Counted from the first letter of the stretch, positions 11,628-25,078 are shown. The stretch: DNA of 64,000 nucleotides from Hofstenia miamia (GCA_900660155.1 CABFPE010000249.1:263705-327704); one strand, 5' to 3'. Translations and numbers: made by a program. The notes: generated from the letters alone by a model not told the origin.

Positions 11628-12498
11628 NCCTGGACGGGTTGCAAATTTAAGGCGATAAAGAATAAGAGACATTTCTCTATCTTGTGGTGCTTTCAGATTT
11701 TAAATATCTTCATCAGTTCGTGAGTTATAAGCATTTGAATAATTTTTGGGGAAGCATCACAGATTTTGAAAATTTCCTCGTGGAAATAGGATTAAGTTGT
11801 TCAAGGAAATGGCTTAAAATTTAATGTCAGATGAATGCCTATTTCGACTGTGCATGATAAGCATTCACAAAGACAAGGTTAACAAAAAATAAACTTATTG
11901 AGAGAATTATTGATGTCTTTGCTGCTGTTAGACGAAGGTTGCAATTTTCTATTTTCTTGCTAATTGTCATAAATCATTGTTTTTCTTTTATTTTTGCCAT
12001 CCTTAACACAATTTTTAGCAGCGTCTCAGATAGTTTTTTTTTACTATAGTACAGATTCAGGAGAAAAGCATGGAATGAACGAATCCAACATTCGAACATC
12101 ATTTTGATGTCCAAACAATTTTATTAGTGTAAAGCTTTCTGTTTCAACTGGTCAACGTAATTTTCATGTTTTCATGATAAGTTTTTTTGCAGAACGAAGT
12201 TTACTTTCTGGCGAGTTCGTGTCTAGCACAAACTGTCCAATTTTAATTTCAATGTAACACATAAAATTCGGAAAATGTATGATTTTACCTACAAGCCATC
12301 ACAGTTGGAAATCTTTAGATATTTTGAAAAAGAAGAAAAGATGATAAGGAATTGGAATTGTGATCTTTTCTTCAATTATTTGACATCATTGACAATAAAG
12401 TTTTTGCCAATCTGCACAAGCTTTATCATATTTTGCGCCCACTTCCACATCTTGTAGAGTTGAAATCCTATTATCATCTATAAGACGAGTTAAAAGCA

Positions 12499-13314
12499 GA
12501 TTGAAATCTAAATGACAACATTGAATAACAGACTAGCAATTTAAAATTTGAATTAGATTTAAACAAGTATTAATTGAAAAATCGAAAACTAGTATTTATT
12601 CTCATGATGTAAAACGAATGTTGCTCTTGTTTTTGACAACAGGTAGTCTGCAAACCAGCTTAGTTTACTCATCTCAAACATTATCATGATCACAATGTTT
12701 GCTGCTAGAATTGCTCTAGTTGTAATAATGACGTGTTTTTTGTACTTCTAGTCCAGTAAGTAGTTGCACTCTAACGTAGATTTTTTATCATTATAGGAGA
12801 GTGAATAATATCAGAGATTGTATTATAATAATCATTTTTATTTCGCTTCCCCAAAATTCATCTTGCCTTCTCCAGAATTCCTGTCTATAGCTAGATACGT
12901 GGGTTAGTCTTGCATACCCGGTCCAGTTACGAAATAGCGGGTAGGACTTTTCAAAAGTGGGACGAACAAATTGAACAGAAGACGGAACCAGAATGAAACT
13001 AAAACCGAAGATGTGTTACCCTGCAGGTATCTAATGTGGGTGTGGTATGTGTGCTCGCTCTGATAAGATATATTTAGCTCACGATTTTCGTCAATAAAGA
13101 CTTAATTTAAATTATAGGCTTTGAAAATTTGTTGTTAGACTGATGATTTACATGTATACACAACAAGCTATCATGTATTTTTCTGCTTTTAAGAAATCTA
13201 ATATTTAATAACACTTAAGATATTCAGCGAATATTTTAGACAGTTAGAAAAGACTTAGAATTAAGAATCCCCGAGTTTGTAGTTTTTAGATACTTAAATA
13301 ATACATTTTCATCA
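12499..13314. repeat. 816-bp block, second copy
   Basis: Second copy of 10811-11627, in the same orientation, 871 bp beyond the gap. The sequence between the copies (11629-12498) is unique and shows no gene. Confidence 0.8.
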
Positions 13315-16079
13315 ACGTGCTTGTGATTGGATCCTAAAATTCACTACTGTTTAGGCTCAACCCAAGACTACTATACTCGCTATTTGCTGAATTTGTTCTT
13401 CTTCCACTAAATTATGTCATCAATCCAGTTATTTATTTCTACTTTTCGCAGCGCTTTCGCCTCGAATGCTCAAATATACTTTCCAACATCTGCTGCGATA
13501 ACTAAGTTCTGATTTGTAAGAACAATGATAAAATAGTTGTAAAAATATTATTTTATATTTACTTTTCTTTACAATATTGTTTTACTTCAAGATTTTACAC
13601 CGTTAGTAGAAAATTATTTACAGAAGATAAAAGTTTTATTCATAACAGAAACAGGTAACCAATGATACTTTGTTTTGCAACAATAATTATTAGTATACTA
13701 CGGTTATAATCTACTAATCTCGTATAAAAGAACTGCATGATCTTAGCAATCTGCTCATAAAATTTCAGACACATTTTGTTAAGAAATGTCTAAATGTTAT
13801 GAACTAAAGTTAACATAAAGTAAAGTGTATTAAGCATATTAGAGTAGTAAATAATTAAATTAAAATTTCACTTAGTGATCTTCACAGTTAATTATGCGCT
13901 GAGGGAGACAAACGTACTCAGTAAATTGAATTTGTGAAATTTTAGTTTCGTAAATGGAAAGAAACGTGATATTGAATATATAACTGTAATTTCATTTTTT
14001 ATATATTTCCAAAAATTTCTTTGCCTTTTAAGTAGTGGAAATATTTGTTTTTATTAAATAGAGAAAAATTGATGAAGTGAGCCATGCGCAAAATCAGAGG
14101 TCGCTGTGTCGAAGCTCCTCTGCAACCGGATCGAAAAAAAAGAGGATACTCCCCTCTGTTCCTTGCTGCTTTCAAATTGAGCATAACGTTATGTTTTTTT
14201 TTTTTACTAAGTGGATTTATTAATCAACGTTTAATAACAAACATCAAATAATGAACAAATGAGTTTCAAAAAAGCGCATGTTAAAACCAATATCAAGAAG
14301 CTTTGTTTTCTACAGGAATATATGTTTTTTTTAAGTCAAAATTTTCGAAAAAATTGTTTTTGTAATGCAAATATCAAACCCTTGTTCCTTAGCCCAAAAA
14401 ACGTTTTATTTGGATAGATTGGTTATTTTCATCAAAAATGACCTTTTGTAGACCATGCTACAAATTTTGGATATCGTTGCCCCGGTAACCATTATTGTTT
14501 TCTGCTGTTTTTATGCTAAATAATGGCTCATTTGTACGTTTCATGACTGCTAAAACGTTATATAGCCCCCTTAAATAACCGAGTTTATAAAGGACTGTTA
14601 ACTAGTTTAAAAATGTTGAAGGAACGGCTACGAAATAAAAAATGCATCACGAGAATAAAAATTTTTCTTACATTTAAGAATTTGGAAGTTTTGTGAACCA
14701 AAAATAGCAATATCTTGAGAAGTATTTTAGATACAATGATGAAATTTTCACTGTGAGTTTACACCAATATTACCTGTGCAGTTATTTATTATTTTCTTGT
14801 TTAAGTTCCCCAGTCCAAATCTAGAAGCCTTAGAAAACTTGTGTTTTTAGATTTTTGCAATACATTTTGAAAAATACTGCGGCATCTGCATAATAAATTT
14901 TTACATAGCTTTTCTTCTATTTTTATCACAAAAAATTTCAGGACTGTAGCACTAAGTGTTTAGGAGAAATTAGTATTGGCGTGACCAACAGTTTGACATC
15001 TTGAAAAATAAGGGGCAGAGAAAAGGGTGTGGCTCCATGACAACTGTAAATATGGGTAAAAAAATTTTTGTAATTTTAAGTTCTTAGACCATTGCTTTAT
15101 TCATTCAAATTAAATTACTAGAACATCATATTCCACTATGATAAATAGAGCTTTCAAGATTACCATATTAATAGTTTTTGAGCAATAACCGTTTAAAAAG
15201 TCTCTATAGGATAATGAAATTCTTTCAAAAACACCCAGTCTGCTTAATATTAAATTGTTTGGAAATCAAGTAATATGCAAAAACATTATTTTAGTATATA
15301 TCTAATATAATATTCATTTAACTAAATAGTATTTCTATTGAAAATATTTAATCAAACAACTAAGCAAACTATATAAATTTTGAACAATTTTAATTGAATA
15401 TTAACATAGAAATACAGAAAAATATATGGTTACTTTTTTAGCAGTAATAACTGCTTGTGCTTGCATTGGCATCGAATAAGAAAGTTTTTTTACACTTCAG
15501 GGGTCACAATGTTGAAGAGCTTTTCAACTGGAAGTCTTCCGCTATTCGAAATGGGCTTTTTTGGGCTCCTCTGGCTTAGAGAGGGTATAATTCCTTCCCC
15601 TCATCTAACTCTGTGTTGAATTGCGATATTAAAGCGAAACTTTGCACAGAGATTCTTTATATCAGCCCTATCGATTTACAATACTCAGAAATTTGATGTT
15701 CATTATTGTTTTTAATGACGCCATCAAATGTCAAAGTTTGGTGGTTTTTAAATGTTGAAAATGATCAAATTCATTAGAATTCATTCAAAACTTATCAAAT
15801 ATAATCTTCTTATATACTTTACATACTTTTTTATACTAATTACGAAAATTAGTTTTTGCAGACACTGAAAAGCAATACCATACATAACAGCATCAGGTAT
15901 TTAGAAAACTTTTATTGGGGGGGGGAGGTATGTTCCCCCATGCAAATTTAGTAAAAGTCATCAAGTCTCAATATGAAAGCTCCAAAACTTTTGAGCAACA
16001 ATCAAAAGTTTAGTAGGAGAGAGGAAATCCCTCAACCCGAATAGGTTTATTACCTAAACATTCAGAATTTCTTGATCCT
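13315..16079. other. Non-coding stretch, no gene seen
   Basis: AT-rich, with poly(T) and poly(A) runs. No exon, RNA gene or terminal inverted repeat was recognised on either strand. Confidence 0.5.
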
Positions 16080-16380
16080 CAAATTTTTTTCATCAGATAT
16101 TAGTTGTTATCGATTGGGTTTAAATCAGACGTCTGACGGAGAAATGGTGAATTCTCCCAAACAATTGTATTGCGAGAATAAAATGAAAGGACTGCTCTGA
16201 TGACGGTTCATTGTCCTAGTTGAACCTTAAACCAGTCCAATGCAGATACAACAGGATTGACAACCATTCATTTAATGCAAAAAAATCAAGAGGCTTCATT
16301 TATCGCGTTAAAAAGCCACCTTTGTGGAATGTGGATACATTTCTGTATCCATATCTTTTCGTCCCGTATTACACATTTCA
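16080..16380 (-). pseudogene. Tc1/mariner-like transposase remnant
   Basis: Minus-strand fragments in two frames match the back half of a Tc1-type transposase. A block reading F-N-stop-D-N-E-P-S-S corresponds to the QDNAPxH motif, its aspartate codon near 16213-16215. About 86 bases on, in another frame, SDLNPIDN (16106-16129) matches the SPDLNPIEN motif, with D in place of the usual E. Family knowledge places the last two DDE/DDD catalytic residues in these blocks. Stops and a frameshift make it inactive. No terminal repeats were located. Confidence 0.5.
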
Positions 16381-17340
16381 TTACATCACATATCAATAGA
16401 TGTTCTGTTTGATGATGCAGAAGTAATTATGAGAATAAACGCGTACATGCTCAAAAGAAAGCTACACTAATATATAGTCTATAAAAAAATAAATGCATAA
16501 GAAAGACGCAGAGATCAATCTTTGCCAAACAAAGTTAAAATTCGTATTTATTTGAGTGCTTTAAATTTACCTACAATTATAGTCTTATATCAAACTTTTG
16601 CTTGGAGCTGAGTGCTTAATAGTTTTGTAATTTACATCACTTTGAAAAAGTTTGCGACATAGTGAAATTTTCATTCGTTTGTATTCCAAAAATTTAATAT
16701 TTAGCAAGGAATTACTGATTTGCAGGCGGGAAAACATTGTGTGCCTTTGTCCGCCCAGCACACACCGGCTTGTTCCACGCTGCCTGAAATTCGCCTTTCC
16801 ATTAAATGTAAACTAGTGACCTAAATTGAGCCATAATTTCTACCAAAAGCATTAAAAAACCAATTGCAAATTCAAAAAATACTTTAGACGAAATTTACAA
16901 AGTATCTTATATTTGTAATTTTAATCAAACACAAATACATCTAAAAGAAAAATTTAACACTTAAACTGGCGAAATTTTGATAGCCCTATAACTTCTTTAT
17001 AGGTTAATTTTTACCCATATCTTAAAAAGTAGAAATATCAGTGCAAATTGATGACTAACGCAATTCAGTCCTACAATATTCGGGCACCTGTTCCTGACGT
17101 GAAAATGGCCAGATGAAATATAAAATTGAAAATTTCCAAAGCTGTACATGGAAGCAATTATTGCATTGGTATAGAGGTAATTATGCTGTTCAATTGCAAT
17201 GAGAATGTGGGTAAAACTGGACAAACAACTATTATTTTGATTACTATCAACTTGCTTCATGATTGATCTTACGGAGTGGATTTGGGCTAGGTTAAAAATT
17301 AATGATGATGCCAGATGCAAATTTAAATCAACATGCCACA

Positions 17341-17925
17341 CTGCTGAGCAGGGCTGGAACCGAGCCGGACATGAAAAATTTAACACCCAGTCCGAAATTT
17401 ATCATGTCTAAAATTAAGTGCATGTTCATTAATTGAATAAGATGATAGGTTGAATTCAATGCATCAATTCATGTGACGGCTTATTAGAATAATATGTGAG
17501 CAATACGATTACATAAGAATCGTTAAAGTTAAGATTAAAATCGCTAGCGGCTGCATGAATTTCTTAATTCATGCGTCAAATGAAATGACTTCTTCCACAC
17601 TCTCTGGGAAATTATGTAAGTTAAGGCGAGCAAATAGTCAATTTGTTACCAGATCTGTATCTTGAGAGGAAACAAAGACATTAGAACCTCTGAATGAATA
17701 ACTTTAATAAACATAAATAGCACTTACAAGAGTAAATATGTAGATGAAATGAGATCTCAAATGAAATTTAAAATAATGCTGGTTGAATACATGTACATGT
17801 AGAACATTCAAGAAATAAAACGATCAATTTTGTCACCCGGACTTGGGTTTAAAAGCTATCCGGGCCCGGGCATGATTTTAAATGTGTTGATGCGGGCCGG
17901 ACCCCGTTCCAACTCTGCTGCTGAG
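17341..17925. mobile_element. 569-bp hAT-type MITE with perfect target duplication
   Basis: The element is 17349-17917. The left end CAGGGCTGGAACCGAGCCGG and the complement of the right end, CAGAGTTGGAACGGGGTCCG, form imperfect inverted repeats. Flanks are the perfect 8-bp repeat CTGCTGAG (17341-17348 and 17918-17925). CAG-type ends with an 8-bp duplication define hAT. No transposase is encoded; open frames crossing the ends (16997-17386 minus, 17830-18051 plus) are spurious products of the GC-rich termini. Confidence 0.9.
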
Positions 17926-18276
17926 CTAGTGTGGAAAAGGAACAAACTTACATGGCTTAGCTTAAACGAAACACTCAATTCTTATGAACTGAAAATTGAT
18001 TGTTGCATAGCTGATTATACACGTGCATCAGAGGGCTACAAGAATTTTTAGTCTCTTGTTAATGAGTTTTTGGACATTGTACATCAGGGACGTTTGCAGA
18101 ACCCTTCACATGAATTCTATAAATTTGCTTCATTTTATTATTTTTATTGACTTCTTCCTGGGATCAAATGTACTAAAAGACTAGGAAAGTGATTTGAAAA
18201 TAATTATGATTATGATTTTTGAAAATTTTCATGAAATTCTAGCGTGAACTTTTGATGTGCAAATTCTCTTTTATCA

Positions 18277-18428
18277 TCAAAAACAGGCTATTAAGGCCTA
18301 CAATTAATTTTGCTGCAAAGGCTTTTGCAAAATAAATAATTTAAAACATTTAATACATAAATGTACTTAGTTTTCTTGTGTTTCTCTTGCTTCTTTAGTT
18401 ACTTAAGCATACACACACTTTATATTAA
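18277..18428. repeat. 152-bp duplicated block, first copy
   Basis: Matches 19138-19289 with about three substitutions. The second copy starts directly after the N at 19137, so an alternative haplotype or failed contig merge is likely. The block includes TTGCTGCAAAGGCTTTTGC, and no coding signal was seen. Confidence 0.75.
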
Positions 18429-19137
18429 GGTAGAATTAGTGGTAAAGGGGCTAAAATCATTATTTTTCAACCAATTCTATTGTAACTTGGCATATAGCAT
18501 CCTGATAGACTAAAAAAATTTTTGCAATTTTTTTTGCATAAATTATGCAAATTAGGTCATCAAAGATGGCCGAACGGTTCCCGAAATGGTACATAACTTT
18601 GGTACAAGCTTGTACCCACAAATATTAAGCAATTGTAATGAAATTTTGCATGCTGATAGCTTATGAGCTGTTCTAGGGCATGTACCAAAATCAGTGGTCT
18701 GCTATGATAATTGTATTTTTTATAAAATTTTGACTTTTGAAGTCAGATCGAATTCAAAATTACAACCTCATTATGTATGCATGAACTTCATAAAACTTTA
18801 AGTATTCAGTGAAACCACTCTATTTTGGTACAGGACCTGCACAAATACATGCTTAATGCATACACCAAATTTCAACATGATATCTGTATTAGTTTTTTAG
18901 TAATCATGCACCAAAAAACATGGGTTAGTGGAAAAAATTAGTTTTGAGAAAACGGCCAAAAACTGAAAAATTCTTACATCGTCTGGTTGAAATGTCAGCT
19001 GCTATCCCAAATAATCCCTTTGTAACTTCCTTTCTGTAATGCTTACTGAATGAGTTCATTCGCTTTCTATGGTCAAATTATTATTTTATAATGAAAATAT
19101 AGGCACGTAACCAAGCAAAAACATATTGGTTGCTAAN

Positions 19138-19289
19138 TCAAAAGCAGGCTATTAAGGCCTACAATTTATTTTGCTGCAAAGGCTTTTGCAAAATAAATAA
19201 TTTAAAACATTTAATACATAAATTTACTTAGTTTTCTTGTGTTTCTCTTGCTTCTTTAGTTACTTAAGCATACACACACTTTATATTAA
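19138..19289. repeat. 152-bp duplicated block, second copy
   Basis: Second copy of 18277-18428, beginning immediately right of the single-N gap at 19137. The 709 bp between the copies hold no recognised gene. Confidence 0.75.
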
Positions 19290-21933
19290 TGAAGCCTTTT
19301 TATTTTATCTCAATGAGTGAATGGTGTTGTCACTCCTGCTGTATTAAGCACTCTTTTGATCCATGGAAAGAATAATCTTAGCCAAAGTACTGCAAATCCC
19401 GTGTGTATGTGACGGATAAAAGAAAATTATGGGCCTATTTTTGTGATTTTGATGAGTGTAAAGGGATTGTATTATTCTTTCTTTCTTAAAATAACTGGTG
19501 CATTTGATTAAGAGCTTAAAAATTTTACAGGAAAACAATCGATTTCCGTTATGATTTTTGCAGTGTAATTTTGGGGAACATAGCTTTTTAGAAAATGTAA
19601 ATTGACTTGAAAAAAAGTTTTCAATAACAGGTTATTGGAATTTAAATTCGCGAGAAAACGAGGATTATTGAAATTTGAACAGTTGGGAGCATCCACGTCA
19701 GATTTTAAGATACTTTTTTTATAGGTTCAGATAAATTAACAAAGTTAGGATGTTTGGTACAATTATTTCGCTGCCTGAATTCCTCATCCTCTTACCTCCA
19801 GAATTTAAATTAACCAATATAAGCGACATTCACGCCTCATAAATTAGTTACTGTGGTTATCGGTGTTCTAGATTACTAGAAATTACACAAATGAATCACT
19901 TGGCACCATAAAAACTTAGTGGAAGCATAAATTTATTGAAAAACAAAATAGGAAAAAGTTCCAAAATGGCTATAGAAAGTAGACCAATTTTAACAGATCG
20001 GGCAAAGGCAACAAGTATTGGTGATTTTTTAGAACCATTTCAAAATATGATTATTTTATTTATTCTAATTATGTTGATGAAAAGTTTAAAAAATCCATTC
20101 TTGATTTGAAAAACAAAGAAATTAGACGATTAGTTTTATATTACGAGTTGTGGATTAATGCCAACTAGAGTGTAGGATTTAGCAAAAAATCATAAAATGA
20201 ATTAAATCTTCCACAAAATATAATTTGAATGCACGGTTACATGATCTCATTAGAAATTGATATAATTCAATCAAAAGTTGAAGGCAATGAATTTCCGGGT
20301 TACAATCGATATGTTTTTCCTATATTTCATAAATGAAATTTACGCCAATTTTTGTTAATACATATTTACCAGAATAGAGTTTGAAAACGAATATGAAAAG
20401 AGTAGGAATTAAAATGCTGAGACGCTACTGCAACAAATCCTTAATTTCACATGAGACTTAAATATATATTAAAAAATCAACAGCGGTTTCTACATTCCAT
20501 TTGATCATTATTATAATTAAGCCATAATTTAATTACAACCAGATGTTTATGTCAAACACTAACAGACATATCCCAATTTCCAAATCTGTAGATCAATTAC
20601 ATGAAATTCTTCGTGATAACATGTATTCCAATCACCATATAAAGAAAATTATAATCAATATCTATTGCCAGTTTGTCATAAATCGGATGAAGATATAAGG
20701 GAAACTGAAAACATTATATGCAAGTACTGGAAATATGCAACCATGCATTAAAAATTAATAACAGTACGATTCAATTGAAAAATAATTTAGGGTATATCAA
20801 TGCAATTTTAAAATTGCCAAAGATCAAGTAAATATTCGAATCATTCGAAACATCAAATATAATTTGCAACAAAAATCAAATATCAAAACAGTTGGCTTCA
20901 TCATTAGTGTATGAATATATTTGTGATGATTGTAGGAAATCATTCATCCGTGAAGCCATCAGTCATGAATGAAGCAACAAGTTCAATTATCTTTATAAAA
21001 ACAAAATTTACACCAATCGCCGAAGACATTGAAATTAACAGCACCTATAAAAGTGAGAAAGTACATAAACAAATTAGTCAAGCTAAGAGTGTATATTTAT
21101 TTTAGATTTTAATGTATTATTTTAGTATAGTTTTCCTTAAATTATTTGCTAATAATGATTAAGTGAAATATTAAAAACGCGCAAATTGATTACTTTAGAA
21201 TCTATACACATATTTTTGATAATATACATAGTGATAATTACAAAATGTAAATGAATTCATAAGCGGTGATTTAAAGTCTTAGCAAACATAAATATATATA
21301 TATACATAGCCCTGAACTTATATTTCTCTCCAGAATTGTATCTAAGAGTTGTCATAAATATTCATTAAGTTTGCGAGCATAAAATATATCTGATTGCTAT
21401 TTTATTATTATAAAAGAATTTTTTATATTCTAATCTAGTAAAACTTATTTTGTCAAAAGTACGAAACTGATGAAGTTAATATGCTGACGTAATAACATAA
21501 AGATCTACATTTCCTGCAAAATAAATATTGCTTCTTCTGATGTGACAATATCAAAGGCAATTTATGTCAAAAAGTTAATTCCACAAAGAAGTTGTTTGCG
21601 CCACAGATATTTCTCATTGTGATTTATGTGATTTATTATATGTTAATTAATCAGTATATATTTTTTCGTTGCTAGTTTTAAATATTTCCTATCAATATTC
21701 TTAAGATGATCAAAATGCATTTTATAACCCCCTGCAAAATTTTCTTGAATGATCCCTTTTTAAGTTGCTCGGATAGAAAGAAAATACGCAGTGAAATCAT
21801 TTTCGAAACTATGCATTTGCAAAGAGAAATTCTGCATCGCACAATTATCTAACTAGAGATTTGTTTTGAGAAGAATAAAAGATGAATTTACTACATTTAA
21901 CGCAGCTCCTTTAAAATTTTAAAAAACCAGAAT
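19290..21933. other. Non-coding stretch, no gene seen
   Basis: Strongly AT-rich. A plus-strand open frame at 20911-21105 has no recognisable domain or splice context and is treated as chance. Confidence 0.45.
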
Positions 21934-22044
21934 ATTCTACAGAGATCGCTATTTCTTCAGAGAATGACATTGTGCTAAGGTTTCTTGCGATTCTACAGAG
22001 ATCGCTATTTCTTCAGAGAATGACATTGTGCTAAGGTTTCTTGC
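21934..22044. repeat. 56-bp tandem duplication
   Basis: Two head-to-tail units (21934-21989 and 21990-22044), each starting ATTCTACAGAGATCGC and ending GGTTTCTTGC. They appear identical over the compared length, indicating a recent local duplication. Not coding. Confidence 0.9.
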
Positions 22045-23370
22045 TTCTCCTGAGCCTGTTTTTATTATCCTTCTTGACATAAGCCTTCTCCATTTGATAT
22101 AGTGAATTTTATAAACCGGCCACTTCAGTTTCTTGGCAGTTTAAATATCTAGATTTAATTTATCTGTTCAAGACAATATGTTTTTCTTTTGAGATCAGTT
22201 AATCAATGCCTGATTTCAATCTTAAGGTTACACAATCATCTGTCATGGGTTTTCTACAATCTTTTTTACCTTTTAAAATTTGTGCAGCTTTTTAATAACA
22301 ATTCCCACTTATATGCTGTTGATATCCAGCTACATTTTATGGTTGATTTATCAATATATTAGCTATTTCAATTATCGGGAAAACTATTGATAATGCACTG
22401 CGTATCTCCACTCAAATCATAGCGTAAAAATTAAACCATACAAAGCTTGAAAAACTTTCGATTTTAATAATTACAGTATTTGCCCTTGCTTAAAACTAGA
22501 AAACCAGAAAATTCGATACCCCTTAAATGCCTGAAGTGGTCAGAATTAATTACCTTAGGAAAAACTGTGCAAAATGAAACAAAAGTATCAGAAAACAAAA
22601 TAAGACAAACACGGACTGGAGCTCTTCGTCAAACTCCTCGACGACTATAACGTGTCATCAGCAACAAATCAGAATTCTTCTCAATACGAATCAGAATTCT
22701 ACTGTCAGCCTCAGCATTCGGATGGAGCCCTACTATCAGGCTACATCGAACGCTTTGCTTGAATCCCTCAGTGTGCCTCATACCTCTATGTAATGCAGCA
22801 GCAGCTCTGTTTCTATCAATCTGGGCATAAAATCCGCGGTTTTTGAGGAAGAGGAAAATCTAACTCAAAATAGTTCTTTAACTCATTTTTCTATTCAATC
22901 TTCGTCTTCAAATATTATATCTGGTCCATTCAACTTGGAAGTCTCTTATGTAAAAGTGTGCCACCCTTTTATTCCGTACCCGATGCTTCACTCAAAGCCG
23001 GAAAATTTTGAAGAAGAACAGCAACAGTCTCTCTCGCAGAGCTTGGTTCACGCTAGCTCTACGCCGCAAATTATTAAAGTAAAATCTCAGCAACTACAAA
23101 CAGGAAAACGTTATCTCCTTAATAACAGAAATACCACTTAAAACTACTTCTCAGAAGAACCGTCAAATGATACTTGGTCTCTAATAGCAACTTATATTAT
23201 GCCATTGTACACTTTAAAAGATGCAAGTTCTAACATAGCTCAGAAATTGGTTTTATCTCTTGTCAAGATCCTTTTTCAAGTTTCCTTGGAACTTTTAGTG
23301 TATTTGTATTGCTAAAATCATTTGGTTGGGACTAAACAAAAATATATATTCATACATATATATATATATA
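22045..23370. other. Non-coding stretch, no gene seen
   Basis: 22600-23150 is somewhat richer in GC and contains a 68-codon plus-strand frame (22935-23141) without recognisable homology. No splice-supported exon could be built. Confidence 0.4.
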
Positions 23371-23883
23371 TATAGTGGTTTTCAAAAGTCTGAATACATC
23401 TGCAATTTTATTGATTTCGGTAGCTTAAACCACAATTACTAGCAAAAGAGAATATCAGAAAAAACTGTTTGAGGAGGTGCTATATACTGTTGAAGTGTTG
23501 ATTTGCATCTATGGTGGAAACTGGCCCAATACAAATGAGCAGCTAACACTAGGATTGGCAGTCACTATTTGGAGGATCTGGCTGGCAGTTTAGAAAGAAG
23601 TCTTTCTGGATCATCCACTACATTTCTCAAAACATTGGTGGTAGTAGATGATTGTCTGGAAAATCCATATTGTGCCCCTCGAAGACTCATTTGAACAATT
23701 TGTTAATATAAGTAGCTATCATCCCTTAGTGGCACTATATTTGTACGTTTAGGAAGTGAGAGCTCTTTTTTTAGAATGTAAACATGAAACATTGCTTTCA
23801 CCACGCATATGTGCCACAGATAAAGGAAAGAACCAATTATGTACAATAATGTAGGTGTATTCAGACTTTTGCACAATACTGTA
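23371..23883. mobile_element. Tc1/mariner-type element inserted in a (TA)n tract
   Basis: The element is 23373-23881 (509 bp), flanked by TA. The left end and the complement of the right end share a 16-bp identical core, CAAAAGTCTGAATACA, within inverted repeats of about 35 bp. The right end reads TACAGTATTGTG from outside inward, the CAGT start typical of Tc1 elements that target TA. Both sides are (TA)n runs (23357-23374 and 23886-23905), so the target was a TA microsatellite. Inside, a plus-strand fragment near 23600-23690 (SGSSTT...DDCLENPYCAPRRL) vaguely resembles the linker after a Tc1 HTH, so this looks like an internally deleted autonomous element. Confidence 0.72.
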
Positions 23884-24666
23884 CTTATATATATATATAT
23901 ATATAGTCTCACTTACGTTTAGCTCAGAGCATATCCTGCGCCAAATTCTGTAGAGTATATATATATAAATTCTGAGCATGAAATTTAGTTCGACTATTTC
24001 CAAATGGGCTCTGTAATAGTTTTCAAAATTCCTTGAAAACCAATTATAATATACTCAAAGTAGTATTTGTCGGGTTAGCAAAAATATACAACATACTGCA
24101 GTACATCGCAATTCAAAATTTATAGTGGTTTACAAAATAATGAGAATAACTAAAATAAAACTAAACTCACTTCTTAGGCAATTTTCCTATAATTACCTTG
24201 TATATTTTGTAAAAAAAATATTTTGATTTACGTTTTAGTTACTGAGATCTTACTAGTTTTCAAATTTGTTTTTTTGTATAACTATTGTATTGTCTTCTAT
24301 AAGTCCTTTAAAAAATGAGGAAGGATTTCAAATGACAATAACTATTTTACATAGATTTACGTTGTAATCATCTAAAACATGTATAATACTGCCTTTGAAT
24401 AAAAAATATTGAAAATTGTCTAGGTAATAATGGAAGTAAATATTATAGTACTTTTTTAAATAACTTTCTATTTATGACTAAGGAAAGCAAGAAATTCTAA
24501 ATATGGTAGGTCGCGTTTTTTTAGAAAGATATACAGTAATTCTGTAACGAGGGTTCATACAATTATTATTGGTTCATTTACATTTGATAGCTCTCACGAT
24601 AAAAAATCAAAACTTCACTTTATAAACAAATGTACAGTTAAAAACACAAAAAGGTAAAAACAATAT
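23884..24666. other. Probable 3' flank of the minus-strand exon; nothing else seen
   Basis: AT-rich DNA downstream, in the minus direction, of the stop codon at 24667. No canonical AATAAA was found close to the stop; AATAAT-type variants occur near 24560. Confidence 0.35.
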
Positions 24667-25078
24667 TTACACACACATTTTGTCATTACTTTTAAGAATA
24701 TTTGTCGTGTAGTCATCCTCTCTTGGAGATACTTTGAAAAGCCAATATGTACTAATATACTCCTCTAACGTCATTGGTTTCACACTTGTAGTAACTTCTT
24801 TATTGTGGAGTGAAGAGTTAATACTTGTTAACTGTCCTTGTACTGGAGAAATCAATTGTATTCGGTATTTGTCAATGTAGAGAAATCCGAGAACATCATC
24901 ACTGCCTATTTCGTCACCACTTTTCGGAGAACATTTCAGTGGGTAAACATAGACCTTGAATTCCGCATTTAATGGGGGTAACCATCCAAATGTTATTGAA
25001 TGGTTTTTATCAAAATTGTAAAATAAGCCACCAAGAGGTCTTTGCACAATATTCTTGTAACCAGTTAATTTGCCAAAT
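24667..25078 (-). CDS. Last exon of an unidentified protein-coding gene
   Basis: A clean minus-strand frame of 136 codons ending in TAA (24667-24669), preceded by a convincing acceptor (TATAATTGTTTAG, exon from 25078). The first base completes a codon, so the preceding intron is phase 2. The protein starts FGKLTGYKNIVQRPLGGLFY and contains FGWLPPLNAEFKVYVYPLKC and YISTYWLFKVSPREDDYTTN. Alternating hydrophobic and polar residues, prolines and only two cysteines suggest a beta-rich domain. I do not recognise the family. No upstream exon was found between here and 47 kb. The phase 2 start does not match the phase 1 exons of the gene at 47-57 kb, so a direct join to it is unlikely. Composition and length make chance unlikely, but it could be a gene relic. 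Confidence 0.55.

Noticed and set aside
12275-12457. 60-codon plus-strand frame
   Set aside because: No start context, domain or splice support, and it lies between two copies of an assembly duplication.
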